Assembly (NCBI RefSeq): GCF_003265705.1
Contig: NW_020312968.1
Location: forward strand, 6,417,987-6,481,986
DNA from: Callorhinus ursinus
Lineage: Eukaryota > Chordata > Mammalia > Carnivora > Otariidae
Direction of reading: 5' to 3'
Length of the DNA stretch: 64,000 nucleotides
Under the pieces are notes generated by a model, which saw only the letters and a program-made list of their open reading frames with translations, searched no databases and had not been told where the DNA came from. Each line of letters starts with the position of its first letter. Position 1 is the stretch's first letter. Both the position numbers and the translations under genes were made by a program. This document shows, piece after piece, positions 1-12,620 of this stretch.

Positions 1-544
1 ATCTTGCCATTTGCAACGACGTGGATGGAACTGGAGGGTGTTATGCTTAGTGAAACAAGTCAATCAGAGAAAGACATATATCATATGACCTCAACTGATA
101 TGAGGAATTCTTAATCTCAGGAAACAAACTGAGTGTTACTGGAGTTGTTGGGGGTGGGAGGGATGGGGTGGCTGAGTGATAGACATTGGGGAGGGTATGT
201 GCTACGGTGAGCGCTGTGAATTGTGCAAGACTGTTGAATCACAGATCTGTACTTCTGAAACAACGCAACATATTTTAAGAAAAAAGAAAAAGAAGAAGAT
301 AGCAGGAGAGGAAGAATGAAGGGGAGTAAGTCAGAGGGGGAGATGAACCATGAGAGACGATGGACTCTGAAAAACAAACTGAGGGTTCTAGAGGGGAGGA
401 GGGTAGGGGGATGGGTTAGCCTGGTGATGGGTATTGAGGAGGGCACATTCTGCATGGAGCACTGGGTGTTATGAACAAACAATGAATCATGGAACACTAC
501 ATCAAAAACTAATGATGTAATATATGGTCATTAACATAACAATA
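1..544 (+). mobile_element. L1 3' end: ORF2 tail plus dimeric 3' UTR
   Basis: The first bases translate to the last residues of L1 ORF2p (the TWMELEG segment). A carnivore-type 3' UTR follows, with two related blocks (about 115-290 and 345-485), each containing 'aaacaaactgag' and a 'gggatgggttagc'-like segment. It ends in 'attaacataacaataa'. A second copy of the same UTR lies at 44060-44432. The 5' part of this element is outside the window. Confidence 0.85.
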
Positions 545-545
545 A

Positions 546-619
546 GACTCTCTCTCCGTCTCCCTCTGCCCCTCCCCTCCCTCCCACTCATGCGCTCTTG
601 CTCTCAAAAAAAAAAAAAA
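546..619 (+). mobile_element. SINEC 3' fragment (pyrimidine tract and poly-A)
   Basis: A C/T-rich tract ('ccctctgcccctcccc') followed by a run of 14 A matches the tail of SINEC copies elsewhere in the window. The tRNA-like head is missing, so this is a 5'-truncated copy placed directly behind the L1 tail. Confidence 0.55.
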
Positions 620-671
620 GTCACATTAAAAGTAGATAAATAAAGACAAAACTCCTGGCATAGAATATAAC

Positions 672-845
672 TGGGGTCAGCAAACTTCCCCCCACCCACA
701 AGGGGCTACATAATAAATATTTTACATTTCCTGGGCTATCCTTCATCTGTGATAAATTTTCAAGAGTTAGGGTAATGAACAGACGAGCATGGACACTATG
801 CAAAGAGGCGACTGTGGTCCAATGAGAGTGGGCTATTCTGCATAT
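672..845. mobile_element. Non-autonomous hAT-type MER fossil, copy 1 of 3
   Basis: It starts 'ggggtcagcaaac' and continues with 'taaatattttac', the terminal pattern of an old mammalian hAT-type MER element. It lies in the opposite orientation to the copies at 35811-36030 and 50260-50462. I do not recall the family name with certainty. Confidence 0.55.
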
Positions 846-859
846 CACAACCCTGTGTA

Positions 860-1310
860 CCTCTCTGTTCTCTTATGTAGGGTGTCCCACCCCCACTGCC
901 ACGCCAGTGTCACTGACTTCATGCTTTCATACTTCTCTCCCACCAGAAGGCCTTCATGTCCTTCCCTCTGCCTGGGCTGTTCTTCTAGCATCCCTTCACC
1001 TGGTTACATCTTACCTGTTCTCCAGATCTTAGTCCAAAGCTGCTTACCCAAGGACGTCATCTGTGGGCTCCCCACCCTTGTATTGTCTCTGCTAGCCTCA
1101 GAGACCTTTCCTCTGGATCATGGCTCACAAGGGCAATGGTTATCTCTGCAATTGCCTGAGTAATGTGTGTTCTCTCTGCTTCCTCCCACCAACTATGAGA
1201 TCCAGGAGGCAGGAAGAGTGTTTCCTTTGTTTATCATCACATACCCCGGACCCAGTGCTTGGCCTGTGGGTGGCACCCAGTAGTCTTGTTGACTGACTGA
1301 ATACATGAAC
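860..1310 (+). mobile_element. L2 3' end
   Basis: It follows the L2 3' consensus: a 'ctgcctgggctgttctt' segment, 'aggccttcatgtccttcc', then 'atgagatccaggaggcagg', 'cccagtgcttggcctg' and a 'ttgactgactgaata' end, equivalent to L2 'ttgaatgaatgaatga'. Confidence 0.7.
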
Positions 1311-1379
1311 GATGCATGCGTGAGTTATCCCCATGCCACGACCAACAGCCTCCAACGTCCCACTGTGACCTGCACCTAC

Positions 1380-1600
1380 CTTCTCAAGTCCTCTCTTCCT
1401 AAATCGTTTCTAGCAATGTTTCTCTCTCCCTCCTTCCTGACCAATCTCCCTTTTTCTGCACACTTGGAGGAATTTCAAATGCTGCTCACATACCTCTGTA
1501 TCCTTTGCACATGTCTGCCTTTTCTGGTGAGTGTTCTACCTTTCCTTTGGCTCCCAAATACTCATCATACAGATTTGTCAAATCTCTCCATCTAAAAGCT
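1380..1600 (+). mobile_element. L2-like fragment
   Basis: The text 'cctttgcacatgtctgcc' and the pyrimidine-rich flanks resemble the L2 segment that usually reads 'cctttgcacatgctgttcc'. It is diverged and its limits are unclear. Confidence 0.4.
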
Positions 1601-1605
1601 TTCTG

Positions 1606-1791
1606 GGGGCGCCTGGGTGGCTCAGTCGTTAAGCGTCTGCCTTCGGCTCAGGTCATGATCCCAGGGTCCTGGGATGCAGCCCTGCATCGGGCTCCCTGCT
1701 CCGCAGGAAGCCTGCTTCTCCCTCTCCCACTCCCCTTGCTTGTGTTCCCTCTCTCACTGTCTCTCTCTTGTCAAAAAAAAAAAAAAATCTT
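1606..1791 (+). mobile_element. SINEC (tRNA-Lys-derived), full length
   Basis: The head 'ggggcgcctgggtggctcag' is followed by the typical body, a CT tract and A15. A target-site duplication flanks it: 'taaaagctttctg' (1593-1605) against 'taaaatctttctg' (1792-1804), 12 of 13 bases identical. Confidence 0.95.
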
Positions 1792-1805
1792 TAAAATCTT
1801 TCTGG

Positions 1806-4095
1806 AACATATTTTTAGTAGAACACAGTTGCTTTTAGTCATTTGTGCAAGGAAAGAGAACATGCATTGTGAAAACCATAGGAGCATCTCAATAAAAGGG
1901 AGATGAGAAAGGGTTTCAAAGATTAAGAAATATGTTTGCTGGTTGTAGGGAGAGTTCAAGGAAGCAGGGTTTAAATCTGGATTGACTGCTGCCATCAGGA
2001 AGTGAGGACAATTCTTTGATGGGGCATCTTAATTGTTTTCTAGGAGGGAAGAGAAGGGAAGAAGCAAGCACAGCTGAAGCTGTATTTGGTTAAAATGCAG
2101 TGGTCCCAGCATTAGCCAGATTAGGGTAATTTGGGCCTTTTTAATCATGTGGACATTGTTTCTGTTTTTTTATCCTTCAAGACGTGATTGCAAAATGTTC
2201 CTGTTTTTGCTTTGATCCAACAAATTTATAAGATAGCCCTTGTTTTGTTTTGTCATTCCCTGACCCTGTTTATGTTCAGTAAAATCCCGGGGCCTAACTG
2301 AGGGGCAGGTGAGATCCCAGCAACACCAAGGCCCTAGAGTCATGACAGGCACTCCTGGGTTTCAGACCTGCTGTGTCTCAGAATGAGTCCTCCCAGGGAA
2401 AAGTGGGTGCCCACGAAGCGTGCCCAAGCACACAAAGGTTCTCTGTGCTTAGTTCTGGTCCAAGAGTCTGTATTCAGTCAAGCTAACCTTGGCTGACATG
2501 CAATAGAATTTTGTTTATCATTGTTCATTTTGTCCTAGTTAAAAAGTCACATTAAGTTATGAAGTTAGGTAAATAAAATTCCTCACTTATTGAAAAGCAC
2601 ATGGCATTCTTTGGCCTATGCTCATTATTATAATCACAGATAAGATAAACACAATAGCCCTCAATAATCTCCCCTAGTACATAATTAAAAAAAAAAAAAT
2701 CTCTTGAGTAATGTTGTCAAGATCATCTGTGCATTATCAACTGAGAAGGCAAACAACTGAATTTTGGAGAAGAGCCAGCCCACTGGCATCAGTTAATAGC
2801 TGTAGCCATTGCCCACAGGTATGACGTATCAAAAGGATTTATGAGTAGAAGTCAAGTGTAAGGTGCAGGCTGAGGACTGTAGTAAGGAAGGATCTATATC
2901 CTGTATGCAGAATTTGAAGTTTCCTATTACTATTAAATGGCCCACTGACACAAGAGTTAGATAAACCTGCACTGGGAAATAGTTGAGAAGACCACCTTCT
3001 TCATCCAAATCCCCCCTGGGATCAGTAAAGCAAAAGTTTTGGAGGTTTCTGGAAGTCTCTGTTCAATATGTATTTGTGAGAAAAGATTTGATCCTATCTG
3101 AGGCTCTGCCAAGTTAGTGACTGGTCACCAGGACAACACTGAACAGAAGCAAAATGCTAGGCCATTGATCAGACTTCACTTCTTGGCTGGAGGGTGTGGT
3201 GTTGAATTAAAAAAAACAAAAAAACAAAAAACTTTGTAAATTTCAAGTACCACACAATATAATAAATGCACATTAATATCATTATTATTTTTTATTTAAT
3301 TGCATAAAATAACCTACAGATCTGTAAATATTAACATGTCTGTGATTATATGGAAGACAGAACATTGGAAGGATCCTGAGAGAAAAATACTTAGACATAA
3401 AAGGATTTCAAATGAGACCTCAGGAATATATGGGATCCCTAGCTTTCACACTACTTATAATTCTTTTATCTGTCCCTAACAAGGTCCATATCCCATCCCC
3501 CCGATATTCACCACTTTTCTTGAGTTCTAATATTTTCTTTTTTTTAGCAAATACGCTGACCCTGAATTTCACAGAAAAAAATAGAATCATCAGAAATGAT
3601 TGTGCAAGTCATCTACAAAAAACAGGCCTGCCACTAGAGAAGTATGCCCTCATTTGTTGAGGACTCCTTTCTACCCACAATTAATGCCTGTACTGCGTTA
3701 CTGATTCTCCATTTCCCACCTCTTCAGGGGACCTTTTTCCTAAATTCTTTCTCTCTCGCAAACACACAAACAGACATGTGCGTGTGCGTGTGCATGTGCA
3801 CACACACATTTCAGTGTTCCTTCCTGTCTATAAGCTCTTTTATTTGAGCACACAACATGATCAAGTCTCTCCTATTAAAAAGAAATGCCTTCCAAGAGTC
3901 ATATTTTTTAAGAGCCATATTTTTATTTGTTACTCTCTATTTAGGAAATGAGAAGTAAAGATATCTTGTCTTCCGAACAAAACCATTTTTTTTTTTTTTT
4001 TTTGCGAGAGTTACCTAAACTCATTACTTCTCCTGTTTAAATGCCCGTTTACTCATCATTGCCCTGGAAATTTTCTTCTCTTCCAATTATTCCTA
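1806..4095. other. Unique AT-rich intergenic DNA
   Basis: No gene or repeat recognised with confidence. It holds an A run near 2687-2699, an A/C-rich run near 3208-3232, a short GT/CA tract at 3776-3808 and T18 at 3986-4003. No open frame has coding character. Confidence 0.6.
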
Positions 4096-4099
4096 GGAA

Positions 4100-4275
4100 A
4101 CTGTTTTCACATGTTTAACTCATTTATTCCTTGCAATAATCCTGATAGATACCATTGATATTCTCCCACTTTACAGATGAGAAAACTGAGTTACAGAGGA
4201 GTTAAGAAACTTTCCCAAAGTCACAGAGTTACTAAAGACTTATTGAAGGTTAAATTAGAACTTATAAAGGCTATA
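4100..4275 (-). mobile_element. MIR SINE fragment
   Basis: 'ttacagatgagaaaactgag' followed by 'gttaagaaactttcccaaa' and 'gtcacagagtta' is the reverse complement of the MIR core. Confidence 0.8.
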
Positions 4276-4444
4276 ACTCTATATAAGATGGGAAATACGT
4301 GCAAAATAATGTTATCCTAAAAGTAGAAGGATCGTCCTAACAGTATTTTATTTTTTCACTATTGTGTCTTATATGTGATTCTTATCCCTTTATTGCATTT
4401 TAAGCTTTTTTGAAAGCAGGCATTTTAAAAGTCTCCAGTGTTCA

Positions 4445-4700
4445 TAGAAGAATGCTGCATTAGTAGCACTTATTATGTGCCAAACACTCTTCTTACTGCA
4501 CTAAATATATTACTTCATTCAATTCTTACAACAGTAGCTGATACTGTTATTTCCATTTATATGTGAAAAATTAAAGCACAAAGAAATTTAATAACTTTCC
4601 TAAAGCCACTGGGTTTGCAAATGGCAAAGCCAGAGTTTGAACACAGCCAATCTGGTCCACAGTCAGTGCTTATAAGCTTTGTTCTCTACTAATCCCTAAA
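4445..4700 (-). mobile_element. MIR SINE, near full length
   Basis: It opens with 'cacttattatgtgccaaaca' (MIR 3' end reversed). The core 'aataactttcctaaagccac' follows, then 'gccagagtttgaacacagcc' (the tRNA-like head, reversed). A second MIR in the same orientation lies 170 bases to the left. Confidence 0.8.
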
Positions 4701-7700
4701 TGCTTATGAGTGATTAAAGAATCTAATGAGACACATATTTCATTAGAGGATAATATAATTTGAGGCATGATTTATCCATATACTAATCGATCCAAGCTCC
4801 AGATTTATACTCCTGGATAAACTAAATAAGAACACAGGCTAGGTGTTAGTGAATCATACTGGGTGAACTAAGAATTACATTTGGAGAAATACACAATTCC
4901 ATTCTGAGAAAACACTGGTCATTAACTAAGGTCAAATTATCAGTGATTTTTGAGAATCACAGCCATGTTTTGCACTTATTCAATAATGTTCTTTAAATGT
5001 TCTCCTCTAGATACAATGTATACTGCATATTAGTAAAACAAGCCCATGAAATTATAGAAGCATTTAGATATTTAAATATTAAGATATTTTAAATAAATAA
5101 ATAAATAATAAGATACTTAAAGTACAGTTGCCAAAATAAACTTTTAAACCAGGAACAACTATTTTATCAAAAAAAGGTGATGATTCCTCTTCAGACATAA
5201 TCTTCTTTAAACAAATATAATTTATTTTATTTTCTAGAGTATTAATTTCATATTTCAAAAGAGAAGAAAACAAGAGATGATTAAGGTGCAAATTTCAAGA
5301 TAAAACTTGGAATTATTCTCACATTCTTGACTGCAGCTTATCATGAAACAAAAGTAGTATCTTCCAAAAGAAAATAAACAAGTGTTAACCATAACCACAA
5401 TTAGAAACCACTGTTGAATTGGGTGTGTGCATGGAGCACTAAGAACTATCCTTAGATCCTTTTTTAGATGAGTCCATTCACCATGAGACAAAATACGTAA
5501 TAGCCACCAGAATACATACTTCATTGTTTAAGACTTACTGAATCATCAAGCAGACCTATTAATGAGGCATTGAGATAACATGAGGACATGAATCACTACT
5601 TCTTTAAATTAAAAAAAAAAAACTAGTTTCTTATCCAAAGGGATAAATTTATATAGTGTCTTATATACATTTCTAGCATAGAAATATACAGTAAATCAGA
5701 TATAAAAGAAGGCTATATCAAAAACTGTCACTACAGGAAAAAAAAAAGGACATTGTAGCATGATAAAAAGGGTTAGAAAGAGTTAAAAACTGGAAGGAAA
5801 TTAACCATTGAATGATAAGAATGCAGAAAGACTTTTTCCTCTTAAGCATTCTTTATGTTTCCATATTTTCTAGAATCAACTGATGTTGCTTTTAAATGTT
5901 TAAAGTGTTACAAACTTCTGCTACAAAAAATAAGGAGAATAATTATTTATTTGAAAGGATTAGCAATTGGAAATAGTAACTATATCTCCTGTATGACCTG
6001 AAAACCATAACTTTTATAATTTCAAGGTTAGAAGTTAGTTTAGCAATAAATAGCCATTGTCAGGCAGCACCTCAGTAACATAAATAATAAATTTATAGTG
6101 CCTCCATTGAAACATTTCTATAAAATCAAAAAATACATTTCAAATTATACCTCCAATGGCACACTGAAGAATCACCGGAGTATGGTATCATCTATAATTT
6201 GACCTACCAATAACAACTAACAGTAACAGGTTATAAAAAATTCATCTAATCCACGTAAGCAATGTACACACCTCTATTTATCCTAACTAGCCCAGATAAC
6301 ATAACTTATTCACATAAACAATTATAGATATTGCAACAAGATAAATCATTAAAATCAAAGGGACCTACCTTCTCAAAGACTAAAATCCAAAAGTATTTTC
6401 CACTTTAACTAAATTTAATTTTGTTGGTAGGTGACAGAGCTTCCCTAACTAGGTCTAAATCCAATTACAAATTTCCAGGCCAACAATTATAAGTTCTGTC
6501 ATCCTCAGTCAAGAAAAACTAGAAAATATACATGCATTCCAGAAAAAAAAATATTAGAAATCAATGCTTATATGTAAATATCATTACCCATGCTAGGCTT
6601 CTCATTTTTGCCAGAGTTTTATATCAGAAAAGAGGATTTTCTTCTGGGTCATTTATCTCCATCAATGCTCCTTCTTAAACTCACAGGAAATCAGGGCTTA
6701 CTTTTCTGTGATTTTTAAATAAACATAGATCTTCATAGGTGAGGATGAACCCCAACTAACAACTTTGAATCATTTCCTTAAAATTCTCAGAAAGTTCACT
6801 TGACCAGACTCATTATATAGAAAATGACAAATCCTAATCTTCAACAAACTCCATTTCAAGGCAGTTTGGGGGAGGGGGAGACAGACAGAAAAAAACAAAA
6901 ACAAAACAAAAAAAAAACCACAGGTGGAACCAAAGTTTAGGCAGGCAGAAAAAGAGATAAGCTGATTTTAAATGGAACATTTCCAGGAACAAGAACATAG
7001 GCATGCTTTTCCATCTTCTTCTTGTTCTTCAGTCTGATATGGAGATCCAGATGGGACTCCCACTTCCCAGTTAGTCACCCCCAGCCATGGGCTTCTGTCC
7101 TCTGCATACAGGTAGGGATTCCTAGCCTCTGCATATGCAGGTGGTCCTCTCACTTCACTGTGAGGACCTTCAGAGAATGCAAGAGGATATGTGTTAGATC
7201 CTTGACTATATCTGATTTGGGGACCAGTGAGTTGAGGCATAAGGGTTTACATTGCAAAAGAAACACAAAATCGCCTGAAGACAATTTCATTCTCATTGGG
7301 GACTTTTTTGGGCTCCCTACAAACTCCTCCAGAAATAGCTGAAGCTGATTCATTTGCTTCAGGGACACACTTATTGGGGCCAAATTTTTTATGGCACTTG
7401 ATTGTGAGATCTTAGATTAGCAGTGTTGCTTGGCAACACACCAGCCCCCACCTAGATTTTTTCATTTTGACTTACCTAAATTCAAACTTTAAACTTTCAG
7501 AAGGAGCACAGATGGTTTTAAGATTTAGCATTTAATATTTGCAAGGAAAAAATGTTCAATTCTAATTTATTCTCCTAGCACAAGAAATTCTAAGTTTTTG
7601 TGCTAAGCAATTCCATTTATATCCATGTGAAATGTCCTTGCCATTTCCATCAGTCTCCACCCCAGCTGTTCTTATCACTACCCACACTCAAAAAAATCTC

Positions 7701-7800
7701 TCTATATATGCATTTGTGGACTTAATTTCTTCTCTAGAGAGGAATGTACGGTAATCCAAGCAATGTCTCAGCCTAACATCATATCATGATTGGTAAAAGA
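4701..7800. other. Unique AT-rich intergenic DNA
   Basis: No recognised gene. Minor features are (AAAT)n at about 5091-5108, A-rich runs, a purine-rich patch at 6865-6920 with 'gggggagggggag', and an imperfect two-copy repeat of about 30 bp at 7098-7155 ('cctctgcataca' against 'cctctgcatatgca'). Confidence 0.6.
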
Positions 7801-7812
7801 GAGAGAGAGACA

Positions 7813-7888
7813 GGAAGGAAGGAAGGAAGGAAGGAAGGAAGGAAGGAAGGAAGGAAGGAAGGAAGGAAGGAAGGAAGGGAGGGAGGGA
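7813..7888 (+). repeat. (GGAA)16 (GGGA)3 microsatellite
   Basis: Sixteen uninterrupted GGAA units (7813-7876) are followed by three GGGA units. A short GA run precedes it. GGAA is the core of ETS-family binding sites. Confidence 0.98.
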
Positions 7889-7890
7889 GT

Positions 7891-9380
7891 ATGCATCTGA
7901 ACTGTCATTCAAGAAATTGCTTTACTATATGTGACAAACACTACTTCCAAAGAGACTGTGCAGAGTAAATATTGTTAAGATTCCAACAAAACGTAAGAAA
8001 ATGAACATTTCTCCAAAATTTAGCATATCAACAAATGTTTGTAAAGAATTTAAAAGAAACATATTTATCAAAGTATAGCTTATTAATACAAATTATTTAA
8101 CACATCAAAGATGAGCAAATGATTTATAATAGTATATGCAATAGAGAGATATACTCAATATCCTTGTGGAAGATAATATTGATGTTGTAGATTATTTAAT
8201 GACAAAGATGTCAACAGTATATTAGATTAGTAAGTTTAAATTTTGGTTTCCAAAAATTGCATGTAGAATACAACCCTGTTTTGTGCTAATATAAAGATGT
8301 GTGTATATGTGTGTAATAAGGGGAGTAGAGGTGCCCCATTTTTTAAAAGGTATGATTACGGGCAATTCTTATTTTTCTCAATTTTTCTCCATAAGGAAAA
8401 TAAGCCAATTCATGTCGTGTATGTATGTCATGCAGGGGATGACGTTGATGATCAATTTCATACTGTGTTCCTACCATGCAGACATTAATAAGCTAGTGTA
8501 TGTCTTCTCCAAACACACTCTTCTCTACGCTGCTTTGTGATGCTGAGCTTGTGAGTCTGCAAATAATCTTTCTCTTTTCCAGCAGGTTTCCTGTTAGATT
8601 TGGCCAGTAGGGCCACACGACTGAAAGGCAAGAACAGGAGGAAGGGACATACTTTCTATTTGCTTGATTCTGTGGATGTCATCCCAGTGGTGGCCTGTCA
8701 CATCAGCAATTTATTTCACTTCCCAGCTTCTTCCAACACTCCCAGAACACCCCCCGCCCCGGTAGTACCAGTGTAAAGTGGGCAGGATCCTCTCCCAGAT
8801 ACTACTGCAATTTACCAAGTCACCTTTAAACCCGCCATGTTCGAGTGAGGACCAGAGAAAAGAAGGCTCTGCAGTAAGTCCAGCCTGCAGGGAAAGCGGC
8901 TTCTCCACCTGCAGACCCCCAGCCACAGATTCTAGAATTCTAAGTGTCTGTGGTGGACCGGGCTGTCCCATGGAGTCTCTGGCAAGCCCCAGTAGGAGGA
9001 TCACGGTGCAGACCTCTGGGCTGTGGGAGCAAATCTATGTTCTCCTCAACATAGTCTTTTCTTCTTTTGAGAAAAAGTTCCTGGAGTGCTTTTGATTCTT
9101 GTGGAGATTTGAACTACTAACCATGGGACATCAAAATGGCCACTTGACCTGAACTGTCCCTCATAAACTGGGTATTAGATGGCCCACAAAGTCAGAAGTT
9201 TGGGCAAGTAATTAATCGTCAAGTGGATATGTTTTAAGGGATGTACAGGAACAGGTGTTTTGAAGCCTTTGTCCTTCATTGTCCTTCTTTGACACCTACT
9301 CTTGCTTCATTTCTCTTAACTTACCCATGGTCACAAGAGAAATAACTGTCAAAATCTGGATTTGAGCCGACATGAGACTG
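7891..9380. other. Unique intergenic DNA with a GC-richer block at 8690-9060
   Basis: The left part is AT-rich and featureless. The 8690-9060 block is clearly richer in G+C ('cccccgccccggtag' near 8750) and has no recognised repeat. Frames open on both strands here overlap each other and show no protein family. Confidence 0.5.
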
Positions 9381-9382
9381 AC

Positions 9383-9815
9383 CCAAAGGTCCATTAACTG
9401 GATAAAACAAAATGTGATATATCCAAACGATGGAATATTAGTCACCAACAAAAACAAATGAAGTATTCATCCATGCTACAACATGGGTGAACCTTGAGCT
9501 CATTATGTGAAGGAAGCCAGACAAAAAAGGCAACATAGTGTATGATTCCCTTTTTACGAAATGTCCACAATAGACACATCTGTAAGAGACAGAAAATAGA
9601 TTAGTGGTTGCCAGGGGCTTGGTGGGGCAGGGAATGGGGAGTGACTGCTAATGAGCATAGGGTTTCTTTCTGGAGTGTTGGAAATCTTCCAATATCAGAT
9701 GGTAGTGATGGTGGTACAATATCCCAAAATATCTGCAAATATATCCCCAAACCACTGAATCATATACTTTAAAAGGATGGATTTTATAGTATGTAAATTT
9801 TACCTTAAGAGCACT
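9383..9815 (+). mobile_element. L1M 3' end (ORF2 C-terminus and UTR)
   Basis: It contains the decayed ORF2 tail 'tggaatattagtcaccaaca' and 'gaaggaagccagacaaaaaa'. The 3' UTR phrase 'ttagtggttgccaggggctt' follows, then 'tatactttaaaaggatgg'. All are diagnostic of old mammalian L1 3' ends. Confidence 0.85.
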
Positions 9816-10175
9816 GTTCTAAATTGTAATTAAAGCCAAATAATGAAACATGGAGATGAATAGCTTCATTAGTTTTTACCCCAGGAAAATGGTCATTTTA
9901 TTTTTGTTAATCAGCCTGAAATAAATTCAGAGAATGTTTTTCTGCATTTGGGGAGTAAACTGCTATTCTGTGTATGGGTGTGTGTATTTTCCCCCCAAAG
10001 GCTTTCACACAGAGAGCACTTTAATTTTCCATGGTATTGCTATATTGATCCCTGAGTTCTTGCAAAGGATTTGTGATCCTCCACTAAAAAAATAGAGCAG
10101 GAGGGCATTTCACAGAAGAGGAAGTATGAATAGCTAATATAAAGCAGATGTCCAGCTTCACTAAGAGTGAAGTTC
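9816..10175. other. Unique intergenic DNA
   Basis: Nothing recognised; AT-rich, with one short C run near 9990. Confidence 0.5.
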
Positions 10176-10179
10176 ATTC

Positions 10180-10990
10180 ATAATGTAAATGAATTGAAAA
10201 ATAGGCCATCACCTCTCCCCCTCAGACTGGCAGACCCTGGAGTGGTAACGAGTGAGGAAGAGAAGAAGCCTCATGCATTACTGATGGAAACATAAATAGT
10301 CACAGCCTTTTAGGAGAACATTCTGGTACTATATATTAAAATTAATAATCCTTTCATGCAGTAATCCCACTCTTTATATTCTAGCCCATAGAAATAAAAG
10401 TATCAGTGCATAAGGATATAATGACAAAGATGTATTTGACACCTATGGAAACAAAGTGAATGTCTATCATTTGCGAAATTTAATTGTGATAGTTTCATAC
10501 AATATTTCTTAACCATCAAAAGGAAAGAACTAGATCTCTATATATTTCCCTGGAAATATATTCATGATATATAGCTAAGGGATAAAAGCAAGATGCAGAG
10601 AAATATTGGCAACATTTCATTCATGTAAAACAAAGTAGCAAAATGTGTTTTATATGGACCCTGTGTGTATGTGTATATGATTTTATATGCATGGAAAAGG
10701 GTATAGAAAGACATAGACCAGACAGGTAGTTTTTGGCTACATAGCTAGTGAGTAGGAGATGAGGAGGGTGGGGCAGAAGGAGACGAATGTCAGTTCACAA
10801 GGACAAGTGACCCAGCATGAATGATATTATCCCATTTATAGTGTCTTATATATAAATATACGTGATTGAAAAAGATGCTTACTGAATTTAGTCAAGAGCT
10901 ACAAAAGGATATATGGAGGTAGCAGGATTTCAGAGGATGTTTTCATCCTTCCACATAATTTGGTATGTTATTTAAAGTTTTACAAAGATT
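10180..10990 (+). mobile_element. Old L1M/HAL1-like fragment
   Basis: It follows the order of an old L1 3' region: 'cattactgatggaaacataa', then 'gcagtaatcccactc', a 'tgtctatcatt' segment, 'catcaaaaggaaagaac', and 'catgtaaaacaaagtagcaa'. It is heavily diverged and no frame survives. Confidence 0.6.
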
Positions 10991-11409
10991 ACGCATTATT
11001 TATATAATCAGAAAAATTGAAAAGTATTTTCAATGGGGAAAATAGATGATAATATAAGCAATATTTTATTATTGTTATTTTTAACTTGAAATACCTTTGT
11101 TAATTTGTAGGTTCAGAAATTATAATATTTTGCAGAATGGCTGGGATTGAAGATTACCTTTGCTAGACTGGAAATAAAAGTGTCCAGCTGATGAATAGTG
11201 TAAATCCCACATGAGGAAGGACTGTGTGTAACTCACATCATGGACAATGGCTTCAAAAATCTTAAAGCTCCCACCCCCCAAAATGAAGCTGTGGCATCTG
11301 AAAATGAGAACCTGTATGTGGTTCTTGTTCTAGCATCAGTGTTTTATGTATTCTCAGCTCCTCCCTTTTGCTGGGCCTGTGGTTTTTGATCTACAAGCAG
11401 CCTGGATTA

Positions 11410-11565
11410 GGTTAGATGTCCTCCAACTGCATGGAGATCAGTTAAGATCACCTAGGATGAAGTCCATACCAAACATAATGGATCAGAATTTCTGGAGCTA
11501 GAGCTTAGAAATCCATATTTAAAAAAAAAAAATCCTTCAAGGCTTAAGGATCCTGTGGAAGTCTA
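11410..11565 (+). mobile_element. MER20/MER5-like hAT-Charlie fragment
   Basis: 'ggatcagaatttctggagct' and 'agaaatccatatttaaa' parallel the middle of MER20-type elements. Neither terminus is preserved. Confidence 0.4.
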
Positions 11566-12445
11566 TGTCACATCTAACCATAACTGTTTTAAATGCCTTT
11601 GCTGTTGTTGCTGCCATACCCCCTTAGGCCGGGAAATGGGTTACCTACCTCCAAAGACCTATTGCTGCTTTTGTGACTGATGGTCATGATGGATGCACTA
11701 GTCTTGCAGGGGTTTCTCAAGATCTGGGGGAGGGAGGAGGGACGGCTTTTTTTTTCCAGAGTTGTGTGCAGCTAGGGTTGTTGGGGCTTAGCAGGTGCTG
11801 TCTGGATACAAGAGAAACAAAATTTTACTTGCTGTCATTTCCTAATCGTCACGGTGAATCCTGTGTCTGTCCTTGAGAAATAATGAATTGGATTTTCTGG
11901 CTATGTATTATATTAGTTGATCTGCCCCTACCTATTAATAAGATTTTACAATGTACAAATGAAATGTAGGTAACAAAAGGAGTGAAAATTTGTTTTGTTA
12001 CATAAATTACATTCCAAAACTTATTATCAGTCAAACTAAACCACTTTTATTAAAGATCTTCTAGCACATTGCATGTCTCAAAAGAGAAAAATGTGTCCTC
12101 TCATTGCTCCATAGATTCCGAATACCATATAAAGATAATAGTTCATTTTATATTTCAGATAGAGTGCTTTTTACTCTCCAATTTATTACAGAATGTTCAC
12201 ATAAGTTCCCTCCTCCTTTGTTACTTGTTAATTCTCACAGAGCTGAAAATATAATGTGATCAATTAAATATTCATTGCCAGTGATGAACCCATTGGAGAA
12301 ATCTATCTTTTCATATATTTTATACATCCATAACTAGTTTCAGTATGTGAAGAGGGAGAGCTGTGTTAGATGTTAGAAAGATTAATTGCCACCATTCTAA
12401 AACTATATTGTTAAAATAAATCGGGTGGTATGTAGAAGGTCTTTT
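11566..12445. other. Unique AT-rich intergenic DNA
   Basis: No recognised gene or repeat. Confidence 0.5.
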
Positions 12446-12449
12446 TTTC

Positions 12450-12620
12450 TATTCATTTTTTTATTCATTAAATATTTTAAATTAAAAACTTATTTTGCCC
12501 CAAGCATCTTGCTAGCCACTGAAAATTCAAGGATGAACAAAATATCTTTCCCCTTCCCTAGATCTTGGATTCAGTTGGAGAACTGCTCATATAAACAAAG
12601 AACTGTGGTAAAATGTGATA
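12450..12620 (-). mobile_element. L2 3' end
   Basis: 'ttattcattaaatatttt', 'agcatcttgctagccactga' and 'aaggatgaacaaaata' are the reversed L2 tail (the family version ends 'gtgctcaataaatatttgtt'). Confidence 0.6.

Noticed and set aside
117..497. 126-codon frame on the minus strand
   Set aside because: It lies entirely in the L1 3' UTR read backwards; low complexity, with the same frame recurring in the copy at 44122-44382.
1505..1906. 133-codon frame on the plus strand
   Set aside because: Most of it is SINEC body including its poly-A (lysine run); not a gene.
6968..7240. 90-codon minus-strand frame with repeated YAE motifs
   Set aside because: The motif comes from a small DNA duplication; no known family, no splice or promoter context.
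7786..7968. Frame encoding a GRKE repeat protein
   Set aside because: It is simply the (GGAA)n microsatellite in translation.
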